Positions 23,473 to 32,410 are shown, counted from the stretch's first letter. The stretch: DNA of 64,000 bases from Sulfuriferula sp047300855 (GCF_047300855.1 NZ_CP170197.1:2418001-2482000), one strand, 5' to 3'. Made by a program: numbers and translations. Notes: a model not told the origin generated them from the letters alone.

Positions 23473-25482
23473 TCAATGGCTTAAGGCTTGGATACCATTG
23501 AAGCCTTCTATTCTTTGCAATTGGATTTCATCAATGGGATATCTACGTGGGTCGTATTGATTGAGCCGTCTGACCGTCCCTAAAACATCGGATAAATTGA
23601 TTGACGCTGCATGAAGCTCATTTTGAAGCCGAGAAGTGTCGGGATCGTTCATAAGAACCGACTGCAAGACGGCCAGCAACTCGATGGCATCGCTTTTCGC
23701 GGCCTTCAGGTAACCGCTAAAAGTTGGAGTGTCCTCAGGGCGAAAAACAGGGTAGCGGCCCTGCTTTTGACTTTCTGGCGCTTGCGCCTCCCAAATAAAA
23801 CGACGAATTGCCAAATGCCGAACGGCAGCAAGCCATTCATCACGGTTCAGTGTGTCGTCGATTTCACGCATTTCGCGCAATGCTGAGGCCAACGCTTCAA
23901 ACAGCTTTGCTTGCGATCTGGCTTCGTGCGAATCACTGCTTAAACATTGAGCAACACGTTGATCGAGGATGGCAAGGCCGATGCGAAACACCAGAAGCAA
24001 TAGTTTTCCAGCCTCTGAGCGGGAGTGGTACTCATCGTCCGATGCATCGGCATCACCAAACTCTACAATTTCGCGCAAGGTATGGGTGGCATTCCACATA
24101 CCTATCCATGCTTCAGTGGGAGACCCTGATCGAACGATGGAGTAGGCCAATGAATGCGCGGCCATTCCTGGCATTTCTTTGCTCATGATGACGGTCAAAC
24201 TCGCACGCTCGCGCAAGCGCTGACCTTTTTCCACTGCCCATTCATCAGGCGAGATAGTCCACTCCGCCAAAAAATCCGAGCTGGCAGGCGGATCAATAAA
24301 ACCGCTGTTTGCATGCGAGGCCAGCACACAGCGATAACACCATGCTTCCCACGCAGGTGCGTCGCTTGGGCTGACTTGGATCACAGACTGGTCTTTTAGC
24401 TTGCGACCAATCGCTTCAATTAAAGCGTCATCAACAAAGGCAGCAGATCGCACATCTTTGATGTCCTTTTCCGAATGTCTCAGCAATTGTCGCATCAGCC
24501 ATGTTGACCATCGGGCAAACAGAGGCAAGGCATCTTGTCGCGGGGCTAAGGTGGATACTACAGCTTCAACGCCACTGTAAATTTCTTGCTTGGCTCTTTC
24601 AACATCAGTTTCAGAAGCATCGATGTGGGGGATGTTTCGTCCCGTCTGCAATAACTGGTCATGGGCTTCGACCAAGAGCAAGGGCGTTAAAACTGAGCCA
24701 TTCCATGTACCGTCGGCTTCAAAAGCCGATGGGGCAGCGGCGGTGATCTTTTCCCATTGGATAAATCGGCTGGAGAAAGCACCCACGCCTGTCACGAGTA
24801 ATACTGAATGTACAAGATAGGGATTGGCTGATTGCACGACAACGTGGACGAATTCATCAGGAGCCAACTCGGACATTACGTGAAAGAGCGGGAACTCTTC
24901 TCCGTAATTCATGATGTCACGCCAATTTCGCAACCCCCACCAGATTTCATCTAGCTTGTTGCCACACTCGTTCCAATATGCCCAAGCGCCAGTACGCTCT
25001 TGGTTGTTACGGTTCGACAGCGATACCAATTTGAAACTATCTAGCGCACAAAATGCTTCTTTAGCCAAGTCAATGTAAGCCTTGCGCGCATCCGGATTTC
25101 TTTCGGCTAGCACCATCATGGCAAGAGCTAACCACTGCTCAAGCTGCCCCGAATCGTATTTTAATTTTTTTACCTTCTCCCAGGTTTGCATTGACGGCGA
25201 TTGGGCAAGTGCCGTAGCACATGTCCAGGTCATCAGCAGATTCTTGCTGTCTGGAAAATCCTGCAAATCGACTTGATTGCAAATCACAGTCATTTGCTGT
25301 TCAAGTTCAGTAACTTCACCGCCTTGTTGCACCACCCAATCCACGGCCTGATCGAATGTTGCCGGCAAAACCTCTGTGCAAGCGTCCAGCAATTGACGAA
25401 AGTCTTGTTCTGTTTTGAATGATGCGTTTGTAAAAGACTGTCGATTGGCAGCTTCGCGTTCACTGGGCCATTGCATGGTCAT
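23473..25482 (-). CDS. Large helical protein of unknown function, third gene of the HDRF operon
   Basis: A 669-residue soluble protein that I cannot assign. It is predicted mostly helical, rich in Trp, Leu and Ala, with no Walker motif, no nuclease signature, no zinc-binding cluster and no membrane segment visible. The ATG at 25482 overlaps the stop of the upstream gene in ATGA and has GGGGAG six bases before it, so the frame upstream of it is not used. Gene order and coupling indicate it acts with the two HDRF-domain proteins. The region is more AT-rich than its neighbours, a sign of transfer. Confidence 0.85.
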   Translation of the reverse strand: MTMQWPSEREAANRQSFTNASFKTEQDFRQLLDACTEVLPATFDQAVDWVVQQGGEVTELEQQMTVICNQVDLQDFPDSKNLLMTWTCATALAQSPSMQTWEKVKKLKYDSGQLEQWLALAMMVLAERNPDARKAYIDLAKEAFCALDSFKLVSLSNRNNQERTGAWAYWNECGNKLDEIWWGLRNWRDIMNYGEEFPLFHVMSELAPDEFVHVVVQSANPYLVHSVLLVTGVGAFSSRFIQWEKITAAAPSAFEADGTWNGSVLTPLLLVEAHDQLLQTGRNIPHIDASETDVERAKQEIYSGVEAVVSTLAPRQDALPLFARWSTWLMRQLLRHSEKDIKDVRSAAFVDDALIEAIGRKLKDQSVIQVSPSDAPAWEAWCYRCVLASHANSGFIDPPASSDFLAEWTISPDEWAVEKGQRLRERASLTVIMSKEMPGMAAHSLAYSIVRSGSPTEAWIGMWNATHTLREIVEFGDADASDDEYHSRSEAGKLLLLVFRIGLAILDQRVAQCLSSDSHEARSQAKLFEALASALREMREIDDTLNRDEWLAAVRHLAIRRFIWEAQAPESQKQGRYPVFRPEDTPTFSGYLKAAKSDAIELLAVLQSVLMNDPDTSRLQNELHAASINLSDVLGTVRRLNQYDPRRYPIDEIQLQRIEGFNGIQALSH

Positions 25483-26132
25483 TTCTGCTCCCCTGCATTC
25501 CAAGCCATCTCAAAAAATTGGATCGCGCCGTGATCCGTAGCTCGCCACCCACGACTCGCCGCACTGACTGAAGCGTGAAAACCACCTGCTGTTCCACCGA
25601 AATGCCATAACTCATCGTCAATGATGGCGAAGCGATCATGGATATAATTAAATTTCTGCGTGAGATGGGTTCTTACTTCGATAGTGCACTTCATCGGGCG
25701 TCGTGCTGAACGAGCATTGATTTCTTGAGCACGCTCTTGAAGTCGCTCCAGCGCACCTGCCTCAAAAACTTCTGCATGATGCTTTGTTAAAAACCGGATG
25801 TCACTTGCGACCAGCTCTGGCTGCATCCATTCCACAATTTTCTCGATTCGTCTCAGAACCCTGTGCTTTACTTGCTCAACGGAGTCACCCTTTTTCTCAT
25901 CTGGCATCAGCAGATACTCATCAACGATCCATACGCGATCCAATGCTTCCGAGACTGCACGGCCAAAAGCAAGCAACGGCATGGGGTTGTCAGAATATCT
26001 CCTTTCACTAATCGCATCTTTTTCTGGAAAACGGTTGCAACCACCATCCTGACTTCCCCACAAAATTTCCTTGTCGGGCAAAGGTCGTTGGGGTTGAGTG
26101 GCGATCTGGAGACTAGGGCCAAATCTGCTCAT
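25479..26132 (-). CDS. Small phospholipase-D-like (HDRF motif) protein
   Basis: A 217-residue protein whose C-terminal half contains YIHDRFAIIDDELWHFGGTAGG, a PLD-superfamily HxK-type motif with Arg in place of Lys, followed by the usual small-residue turn. Upstream are helical segments (KHRVLRRIEKIVEWMQPELV). It overlaps both neighbours by four bases. The same motif appears in the larger protein of this operon, so the two probably form a hetero-PLD enzyme or an inactive sensor. No homologue of known role can be assigned. Confidence 0.82.
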   Translation of the reverse strand: MSRFGPSLQIATQPQRPLPDKEILWGSQDGGCNRFPEKDAISERRYSDNPMPLLAFGRAVSEALDRVWIVDEYLLMPDEKKGDSVEQVKHRVLRRIEKIVEWMQPELVASDIRFLTKHHAEVFEAGALERLQERAQEINARSARRPMKCTIEVRTHLTQKFNYIHDRFAIIDDELWHFGGTAGGFHASVSAASRGWRATDHGAIQFFEMAWNAGEQK

Positions 26133-27721
26133 TTCGTTGTCCCCTGAGATGATATGAGTTGCTTTTCTCTGTAACTATCGAAGCTTTCGGCTTGTTCCAA
26201 CATGGTTTGCAAATATTCAATAACCTCATCAGGATTTGGCAGTTTGACAATCATGCATGTCTTATCGCCTAGGGCGTTCAGAGAGTTGCCAAGAAACCAG
26301 ACGGCGTCATCAATCACCAAGAATCGATCATGCAAGACGGATGGTGCAAGTACACGCACATCTGCCGTGACTTTGACTTGCTTCGCTAAGTGATCGAGTC
26401 GGTTTTTGACATCTTCCAATAACGACGCTTTTGCCCCTTTGGACTTGAAAGCAAGGCCAGAAGTCAACAAGATGACCTTGACCGCATTACCATTGACTGC
26501 GTACAAAAACTGCCCCAACTGCAAACCAGCAAGGTAAGGGTCAGCAATCATGACCCGCGACCGTGCTTTTCTGATTTCACCTTGGACAAAGCGCATAGCC
26601 TCTGTACGGGAGCCATTTGCAAACCAGCGTTGGCCGTATTGCTTGGCGCTCGCTAATTTTTCGCGCTGAGAAGCTGCAATTACCACCCGAGCGTTCACAT
26701 TGGGCGTGCTTGACTCTTCTCCCACTATGCTAGTTTTCGGCAGGTGTGAACGGCTTGATGCCATGTACTCCATGCGTTCTGAACCTGGCGAATCGCCAGT
26801 GGGCACACTGACTTTGATATCTCCACCTCTAATGGCATGGATATTGAATCCAATTTGTCGAATAAAGTGAGCAGGGGGCTGATACACCAGCGTCCCATGT
26901 TCAGGATGCGTCACTACATAGCCGTACGCACCCATGCAACTACCCTTATCCACGTCCAAAATGCCATCAACTGGTATATCACGCGTTTCAAAACTGGTGA
27001 GTAAATGAGCTTGCTCATCAAACGTCGTAATCTTCAAGCCTTCAAGTGTCTGACCAGGTCTTGGGACAAAGCGATAAAAAATCCTTTCTCCTCGCTCATC
27101 ACTAACGGGAATCATGAAGTTGTCAATTTGCTTGATAATGGGGTCAGGAACGACCAATGCGACACTTCCCAAGTATTCGGTGTATTGCCGTAAATCAATA
27201 TGCAAACGTCTAGCAATAAAAGACAATGCATTGTCATCGGCAAGCAATGCATCAAAACCATCTTGGCTGCCAATGCGGCGATGGATACGGGCGGGTACGT
27301 TACCCATAAAAGGTGCAGGGTGGCTACGTCCTGTAGGCTGGGCAAACAATCCCTCTCCCATTGGCAAACCGAGATGAGGCCAAATCGGGTCGTCAATCAA
27401 TTGGGAAACCGCAATCTCTACGCCATCGATTTTTTCAACATCTTCCTGGCGTGACGGAATCGGTGCCTTTTCACTGGCATTTCCAAGCGAGCGATACCAA
27501 TCAATTGCGGCATGTGCGGTCAACACCGTTCGACGGAAAAAAATAGTTTTGCCGGTTTTGCCAACTGGGCATCGATCAAGACCACTCATCTTGGATGGTG
27601 GCGGCCTGTCGGGCGAAAGTAGCGTTACCGTGGCAAATAGCAAGTGCCCCGCTTGCCCTCTTTGTTGTAGGGTTGCCAGCCGTATTACCGCCCATTCGTG
27701 GTGGTCAATTGTTATCATCAC
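26129..27721 (-). CDS. Phospholipase-D-like protein with large N-terminal domain (VPA1262-like)
   Basis: A 530-residue protein. The last 160 residues hold a PLD-like domain: IRKARSRVMIADPYLAGLQL and VLHDRFLVIDDAVWFLGNSL, with HDRF replacing the usual HxK. The first 350 residues form a separate region (HEWAVIRLATLQQRGQAGHL, IFYRFVPRPGQTLEGLKITT) that reminds me of the VPA1262 N-terminal family, which I cannot verify. First gene of a three-gene coupled operon with no other assigned gene, next to a toxin-antitoxin pair. Defence is the leading hypothesis. Confidence 0.83.
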   Translation of the reverse strand: MMITIDHHEWAVIRLATLQQRGQAGHLLFATVTLLSPDRPPPSKMSGLDRCPVGKTGKTIFFRRTVLTAHAAIDWYRSLGNASEKAPIPSRQEDVEKIDGVEIAVSQLIDDPIWPHLGLPMGEGLFAQPTGRSHPAPFMGNVPARIHRRIGSQDGFDALLADDNALSFIARRLHIDLRQYTEYLGSVALVVPDPIIKQIDNFMIPVSDERGERIFYRFVPRPGQTLEGLKITTFDEQAHLLTSFETRDIPVDGILDVDKGSCMGAYGYVVTHPEHGTLVYQPPAHFIRQIGFNIHAIRGGDIKVSVPTGDSPGSERMEYMASSRSHLPKTSIVGEESSTPNVNARVVIAASQREKLASAKQYGQRWFANGSRTEAMRFVQGEIRKARSRVMIADPYLAGLQLGQFLYAVNGNAVKVILLTSGLAFKSKGAKASLLEDVKNRLDHLAKQVKVTADVRVLAPSVLHDRFLVIDDAVWFLGNSLNALGDKTCMIVKLPNPDEVIEYLQTMLEQAESFDSYREKQLISSQGTTK

Positions 27722-27914
27722 TCTAAAGCTTTATCGAATTACCTCGGCTACTATAGCCTGATTTAATTGATCCCCGGATCCTATGGACTGACCCCAGTGC
27801 CTGCAAAGGCCGAGCAGCAGACCTTCATGTTCATCACTGGGCTGGTATCGCCTCGCTGACAGGCAAGCGGCACCGTTTGGGGGATTTTAGCCAGCGGCTG
27901 ATTATGATATTCAC

Positions 27915-28244
27915 TTAGGAATCGACGGGCATGTAGAAGAACACGAAGCGGCCCGCTTCAATGTCCACCTTCAGCTTGGCGCCATGGAACAGCCCGTAAT
28001 CGACATAGCCCGGTACGGCGCTGTTCTCGTGGCATTCGCTGGCATGCTGCGGGGATTCGAAATCGCGGTCGTGGTCATACCACGACAGCAGCATGTATTC
28101 GCCAAGGCGGGAATCTGCCTCGGCATTGGCTACGCGCATGGCTTCCAGATAATCCTTGAGCGGCTGTTGCGGTGTGAGCTTCACCTCTGTCACCCCTGAA
28201 AAATCGGGCGGTATGCGTATCGGGCAAACGGGAGATTCATTCAT
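27915..28244 (-). CDS. AF1514-like conserved hypothetical protein
   Basis: A 109-residue protein with the strongly patterned core LLSWYDHDRDFESPQHASEC, GYVDYGLFHGAKLKVDIEAG and a RFVFFYMPVDS end. It resembles the family called AF1514, of unknown function, with conserved His, Asp and Cys residues suggesting metal binding. The ATG at 28244 is chosen over an in-frame codon at 28274. It marks the return to normal codon use after the AT-rich island. Confidence 0.75.
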   Translation of the reverse strand: MNESPVCPIRIPPDFSGVTEVKLTPQQPLKDYLEAMRVANAEADSRLGEYMLLSWYDHDRDFESPQHASECHENSAVPGYVDYGLFHGAKLKVDIEAGRFVFFYMPVDS

Positions 28245-28560
28245 AATGGCAACCTGACTGCTTGTTCGACGCAAACTGCATAGTCGGAACGTAGCGACAC
28301 GGGAGTTCTGGTTTTACTGCCAAACCGCTTTGTTCGTCAAACAGTATTTGCGTTTGCACATCGACGCGCCGGATAAGCAAAGACAGTTACTTCTGGCCGC
28401 TACGCGTACCGGCCAAGAGGCGCCAGGCGGCAGTTCTGTCATATCGGCAGACCGGATTCTGTTTTCGGGTGGCCGCCTGATGCCACGGTGAATGCTGCCG
28501 ACCTTTGGCAGACGAAGAAACCGGGGGAAGCTCAATCTATCCACATTAGGATAATCAAAT
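28245..28560. other. Intergenic stretch without a recognisable gene
   Basis: No open frame here resembles a protein and no tRNA or strong promoter is seen. AT content rises toward 28500-28560, just before the small pilin-like frame. Confidence 0.5.
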
Positions 28561-28674
28561 ATGGGCAATGCAAAAAATGCACAACAAGGTCTTACCATAC
28601 TTCAGACAATGGCGATTTTGGCGATTGTTGGAATTTTGGCTACGGTCGCAATGCGTTATTTCACAAACCAATAA
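28561..28674 (+). CDS. Pilin-like mini-protein (37 residues)
   Basis: The frame encodes MGNAKNAQQG followed by LTILQTMAILAIVGILATVA and a short RYFTNQ end. This is the layout of a type IV prepilin: a short basic leader ending in Gly, then a hydrophobic helix like FTLIELMVVIAIIGILAAIA. At mature position 5 Gln replaces the conserved Glu, and nothing follows the helix. TAGGA lies upstream of the ATG. It may be a pilin remnant or a real single-helix membrane peptide. Too short for routine gene callers. Confidence 0.5.
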   Translation: MGNAKNAQQGLTILQTMAILAIVGILATVAMRYFTNQ

Positions 28675-28778
28675 CTTGCTCAGCGCCTTTTCGTAACAAC
28701 TGAGCGACTCATCCTTCCGGGTTTTCAGCCACCCCTACCCATCCGGAACGCATGACAGCCCGCTCTGTCTCCCCGACC

Positions 28779-29108
28779 TCAATCCCCATGCGCGTTGCCA
28801 GCACGCTCCGCCCACCAGGCGGAAATGGTGTCGATGAGCCGGATGGTGCCTGGCAGGCGGGCGTAGGCAGTCTGCTGGGTCGCGTTGGCGGGTTCGAGGG
28901 TGCGCCACCAGACGATGAGCTGTTGGATGAGCACGCGCGCCGGTATCTGTTGCGGGGCGAGACCGGGAAATTCCTGCAATCCGAAGCTGTGTTCGACATC
29001 CTTCAAGCAGGAGAAGATGTAATCCCGGTCCGCCCCGAAATCGATCGGCCGATCCGGGGCGCGCCTGACCATGCGCTGTTCGCTGAGTTCGTGGATGTAA
29101 TCCTTCAT
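28779..29108 (-). CDS. Hypothetical protein at the end of the accessory operon
   Basis: A 109-residue helical protein (MKDYIHELSEQRMVRRAPDR, DYIFSCLKDVEHSFGLQEFP, RVLIQQLIVWWRTLEPANAT). No family recognised. Codon use matches its neighbours and it lies in the same direction as the HD-relic gene, so it is probably the last gene of the long minus-strand operon. No clear ribosome site is visible before the ATG. Confidence 0.6.
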   Translation of the reverse strand: MKDYIHELSEQRMVRRAPDRPIDFGADRDYIFSCLKDVEHSFGLQEFPGLAPQQIPARVLIQQLIVWWRTLEPANATQQTAYARLPGTIRLIDTISAWWAERAGNAHGD

Positions 29109-29133
29109 CGCAAAGCGCCCGGCTATGGACAGG

Positions 29134-29274
29134 CTAACCGAACAGACCCTCGCGCAGGAATGCCTTGTAGCGTTTCATGACCGGCTTTGGGATCGCCGCT
29201 TCGGCGTACACGCGCAGCGGATGGATGGGTGTCGAACGTTGCCGGTATCCGTGGCTGCAGTCGTCATGGCTGGC
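29134..29274 (-). pseudogene. Possible frameshifted small gene between two operon genes
   Basis: Two short minus-strand frames join in sense only if one base is corrected. One starts at an ATG near 29262 (MTTAATDTGNVRHPSI); the other ends at the TAG at 29134 with VYAEAAIPKPVMKRYKAFLR. The second has protein-like composition and a GTG at 29211 as its only convenient start. It may be a broken gene for a protein of about 45 residues, or chance. It is listed because the gap is otherwise unexplained. Confidence 0.25.
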
Positions 29275-30147
29275 TCATGTCTGCGAATTCGACCAGCGCT
29301 CCGAGCCGAACGCGATGGCGATCGCGGCGGCGCGGGCTTCCTGCAAGCCATCTGCGGAGAGTCCGGTTTCATCGATGGCGGCGCAAGCCTTTAACGCGAT
29401 GTCCAGCAGGCTGGCCTTGGGATAGTCGTGCGTCGTGCGCCGCGGATAGGCGCGGTAGTCGCACGCGCACAGCGTCATCAACTGCGTGAAGTGTTGCGGC
29501 CGGTCGAACGCGCCCAGGCGTTCCAGCATTGCGGCCACGGGGCCGGCACGTATTTCCGATACGCGGTGCACCCGCTCGCATTCGACGAGCGCGAGCAGGG
29601 CCAGCTCGCGGCAATCTGCCGAAATGCCGAAACGTTCGCACATCGCCTCGATGCGCGGCTGGCCGCGCTCGACGTGGCGATAGTGGATGGGCAGATGCTC
29701 GGGCGGAGAGTCGGATTTGCCGACATGCATCGCCATCGCGGCGAAGCGCACCGGCAATGGCGCGCCACAGCGGGCCGCCTCGTCCAGCACGCACAGCAGA
29801 TGCTGGCCGATGTCGACCTGCGGCGGATCGTCGGCGATTTGCGGCACGCCGAACACGGCCGCCACGTCGGGCAGCACCTCTGTCAACGCGCCGCAGGCGT
29901 ACAGGGTGCGGAACATGTTCGATGGCGTCCGGGCCATCAGGCCGCGAACCAGTTCCGGCCACGCGTCGGCCGCCACCATGCCGACCAGTGCGCCAGTTGC
30001 GACCTGTGTGAACATCAGCTCCAGCGTCTCGTCGTCCAGCCTGCCATCGGGGCCGGCGGATAGCGCCGCCAGGCGCAGCAGGCTCAACGCGGGATGCGTC
30101 TGCAGGAGTTCCGGGGGGAGAGGGGTAAATTTTGAGGGCATGGGCAT
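29275..30147 (-). CDS. CCA-adding-enzyme-derived helical protein lacking both nucleotidyltransferase domain and HD residues
   Basis: A 290-residue protein matching the C-terminal half of class II CCA tRNA nucleotidyltransferases: SNMFRTLYACGALTEVLPDV, AVFGVPQ, QVDIGQHLLCVLDEA and LPVRFAAMAMHVGKSDSPPE. The HD phosphohydrolase signature, normally FAALCHDLGK in this position, reads FAAMAMHVGK, so the His-Asp pair is lost. There is no N-terminal polymerase domain. It lies in a nif-accessory operon, so it has probably been recruited for another role, possibly RNA or nucleotide binding. The start is uncertain: ATG at 30147 or GTG at 30159. Confidence 0.8.
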   Translation of the reverse strand: MPMPSKFTPLPPELLQTHPALSLLRLAALSAGPDGRLDDETLELMFTQVATGALVGMVAADAWPELVRGLMARTPSNMFRTLYACGALTEVLPDVAAVFGVPQIADDPPQVDIGQHLLCVLDEAARCGAPLPVRFAAMAMHVGKSDSPPEHLPIHYRHVERGQPRIEAMCERFGISADCRELALLALVECERVHRVSEIRAGPVAAMLERLGAFDRPQHFTQLMTLCACDYRAYPRRTTHDYPKASLLDIALKACAAIDETGLSADGLQEARAAAIAIAFGSERWSNSQT

Positions 30148-30177
30148 ATCGGGAATCACGAGCCGGGCTCGGGAAGG

Positions 30178-30486
30178 CTAGATAAAAATAAACTGACCTT
30201 TGACCAGATCGGGATAGTTGTTGCGCAAGGCTTTTGCAACACTTGCCACCAATTGTTTGTCGCTCGCCGCCGAGGCGCCGACAAAGTCGGTTCCCTGATG
30301 CCACATCTCGAAAAAGCAGTGCAGGCTTTCGTCATAGGCGACGTCGGTCGGATGGCTGGTTTTGTCCTGCAAACTGACGATGCCGTTCTTGTCGGCTTCC
30401 AGACGCCAGTCCCGATCATCATTGACGGAGCCTAACAATTTTGCGACGTCGGTATCGGACCATTCCATTTTCAAATCCAAAGACAT
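30178..30486 (-). CDS. Conserved hypothetical protein of the accessory operon
   Basis: A 102-residue acidic protein (MEWSDTDVAKLLGSVNDDRD, LHCFFEMWHQGTDFVGASAA, VAKALRNNYPDLVKGQFIFI). No known domain recognised. It ends 18 bases before the region of the next gene start, and a good GGAGAAC lies before its ATG. Likely co-transcribed with the Rieske gene upstream. Confidence 0.75.
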   Translation of the reverse strand: MSLDLKMEWSDTDVAKLLGSVNDDRDWRLEADKNGIVSLQDKTSHPTDVAYDESLHCFFEMWHQGTDFVGASAASDKQLVASVAKALRNNYPDLVKGQFIFI

Positions 30487-30544
30487 GATGTTCTCCTGTT
30501 TTCCCGGTGAGGTTCAAAACCCTGTCCAGCAACGGCGAAGTAAC

Positions 30545-30874
30545 TCAACCCGGCGTCGTGTCGGTCTCTGCAATATCCACTTGCACCATGCCGTTTTCGA
30601 GCCGCATGGGGTACTCCTTCATCGCCCACCCGGTTGGCTGCAGGCATTGTCCGCTATGGCCGTCGAAGACCCAGCCGTGCGCGGTGCAGTACAGGATGCG
30701 ACCGTTGAAATCACCGCGTCCCAGCGAGACGCCTTCATGGGGACAGCGCGCTTCATAGGCTTTGGGCTTGCCGCCGTCCGGCCACATGATGACGATTTCC
30801 TGATCGCCCAGCTTGCAGGGAACCAGTTCTCCCTCGTAGAGCAGACTCTGTTTGCAGACGTTTTCGTAAGCCAT
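30545..30874 (-). CDS. Rieske [2Fe-2S] ferredoxin of the accessory operon
   Basis: A 109-residue Rieske ferredoxin with CPHEGVSLGRGDFNG and CTAHGWVFDGHSGQCLQPTG, the complete C-x-H and C-x2-H ligand pair. It is closest in layout to the Rieske protein at 22235-22561, suggesting duplication between two NifA-linked operons. It probably serves an oxygenase or the amine oxidase-like flavoprotein nearby as electron carrier; the partner is unknown. Confidence 0.9.
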   Translation of the reverse strand: MAYENVCKQSLLYEGELVPCKLGDQEIVIMWPDGGKPKAYEARCPHEGVSLGRGDFNGRILYCTAHGWVFDGHSGQCLQPTGWAMKEYPMRLENGMVQVDIAETDTTPG

Positions 30875-30915
30875 GCTTCACTCCTGATTGATAAAAAGCC
30901 GCATGTGGCGAGGGC

Positions 30916-31350
30916 TCAGCCACCCATGGTCAGATTGAAAATCTGACGCAGCAGATTCAGCTCGATCATGGGGAGTCCGCGCATTTCACTGATCGACTTG
31001 AATACGCCACCGAGCGGTTCTATCGCCTGGCGAGGCGTATCCAGTGTCGTGAAACGGACAAGATGGAGGCGAATGGGACCGCTGTCGCTCGACATCCATC
31101 CCTGGAAGCCCTCATCCAGGCGTAATAGCACGGGGTCGAGGCCCGCTTGCGCCACTATCGCTGCCAGCACCGCGCCGGGGTTGTGTAGTTCAGTGACGTC
31201 GCCGGGTGCGGGCATGGGTGCAGCCGATTGCGGCAAGGGCGTGGTCGCCAGAATGCTGGCGCCGTAGCGGGCAAAGACCAGGGCGGCGCTATAGCTGTCG
31301 TAGTGACTCAAGATCACGCGGTTGTGATCAAACAGAGGATGGTTGCTCAT
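30916..31350 (-). CDS. Conserved hypothetical protein of the accessory operon
   Basis: A 144-residue soluble protein (LFDHNRVILSHYDSYSAALV, AAIVAQAGLDPVLLRLDEGF, IRLHLVRFTTLDTPRQAIEP). No family recognised. It sits between the FAH-family gene and the Rieske gene with gaps of about 40-50 bases. Confidence 0.72.
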   Translation of the reverse strand: MSNHPLFDHNRVILSHYDSYSAALVFARYGASILATTPLPQSAAPMPAPGDVTELHNPGAVLAAIVAQAGLDPVLLRLDEGFQGWMSSDSGPIRLHLVRFTTLDTPRQAIEPLGGVFKSISEMRGLPMIELNLLRQIFNLTMGG

Positions 31351-31401
31351 GGTGTGCGTGCGATCTGTTGGTTGGAATACGCGAAAACCTTGTTGGGACA
31401 G

Positions 31402-32088
31402 CTAGCCTATCGTGATGATCAGCGGCTCCAGCCCGGCGACTGTGGCTTCGATGACATCGCCCTTGACCACCGGCGCCACGCCGGCAGGGGTGCCGGTAAA
31501 GATCAGGTCGCCGGGAAACAGCTCGACCAGATTCGACAGGGTATGAACCATCTGGGGAATCTTCAGAATCATGTCGCCGACATCGCCGCTCTGGCGTATT
31601 TCGCCATTCACCTTGAGCTCGATCTTGCCGCGGCTGATGTTCCCCGCATAAAACTCCGGCGTGATCGCGCTGCACGGCGCCGAATGGTCGAACCCCTTGG
31701 CCATATCCCAGGGTCGCCCTTTCTCGCGCGCGGCCAGCTGCAGGTCGCGCCGGGTCATGTCCAAACCCACGGCATAGCCGAACACATAGTCGTAATCGAC
31801 CTTGTCGACCGGGATGTTTCTGCCGCCCTTGTGCAAGGCCACCACCAACTCCACTTCCGGCTGCAAATTGCTGGTGGCGGGTGGATAGGGCAGCACGGAA
31901 TTGTTATGCAGAATGGTGTCGGCTGGCTTCATGAAGAAGAAGGGTTCGTCGCGCTCGGGATCGGCGCCCATTTCGCGCGCATGATCGGGGTAATTGCGCC
32001 CGACGCAGAAAATGCGGCGCACCGGAAACGGGTTGCTCGACATGGCGTCCAGGGTGACGACGGGGGCGGGCGGAAAGGCATAATTCAT
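31402..32088 (-). CDS. Fumarylacetoacetate hydrolase (FAH) family protein
   Basis: A 228-residue FAH-fold enzyme: RRIFCVGRNYPDHAREMGAD, PFFFMKPADTILHNN, the acidic metal ligands in LQPEVELVVALHKGG and GYAVGLDMTRRDLQ, and the GDLIFTGTPAGVAPVVKGD end. The family includes acylpyruvate hydrolases and oxaloacetate decarboxylases; the exact substrate is not evident. Its place among nitrogen-fixation genes suggests removal or recycling of a 2-oxo acid, an inference. Confidence 0.9.
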   Translation of the reverse strand: MNYAFPPAPVVTLDAMSSNPFPVRRIFCVGRNYPDHAREMGADPERDEPFFFMKPADTILHNNSVLPYPPATSNLQPEVELVVALHKGGRNIPVDKVDYDYVFGYAVGLDMTRRDLQLAAREKGRPWDMAKGFDHSAPCSAITPEFYAGNISRGKIELKVNGEIRQSGDVGDMILKIPQMVHTLSNLVELFPGDLIFTGTPAGVAPVVKGDVIEATVAGLEPLIITIG

Positions 32089-32142
32089 GATGGTTTGAGT
32101 CTCTTCATAGAGGTGATGGAAAGCGCTCGCGCGCCAGGCTGG

Positions 32143-32406
32143 TCACACCAGGCGCTCGCCATCGCGATAGCCCGCATCCAATTCGAATTCCAGATAATGA
32201 ATTTTAAAATGCTGTTCCATTTTGGTCTCGTCCGGAATGGAGTCAGTCCGTTCCGGGTAGCGTGCCAGCAGTGCGCTGCGATGCACCCGCCAGGCGTTCA
32301 GCAGCGCGACGCGAGCGCTTTCCCGGTTGCGCCCCGCACCCTTGAACATGAAGTGGTGCGTGTTCATTTCAGCCACCACGAATCCGCTGCCGGTTTCGGC
32401 TTCCAT
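32143..32406 (-). CDS. Conserved hypothetical protein of the accessory operon
   Basis: An 87-residue protein (VVAEMNTHHFMFKGAGRNRE, ALLNAWRVHRSALLARYPER, IHYLEFELDAGYRDGERLV). No domain recognised. The ATG at 32406 lies five bases after the stop of the truncated GST frame; an internal ATG at 32367 is possible. Confidence 0.68.
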   Translation of the reverse strand: MEAETGSGFVVAEMNTHHFMFKGAGRNRESARVALLNAWRVHRSALLARYPERTDSIPDETKMEQHFKIHYLEFELDAGYRDGERLV

Positions 32407-32410
32407 ATCG

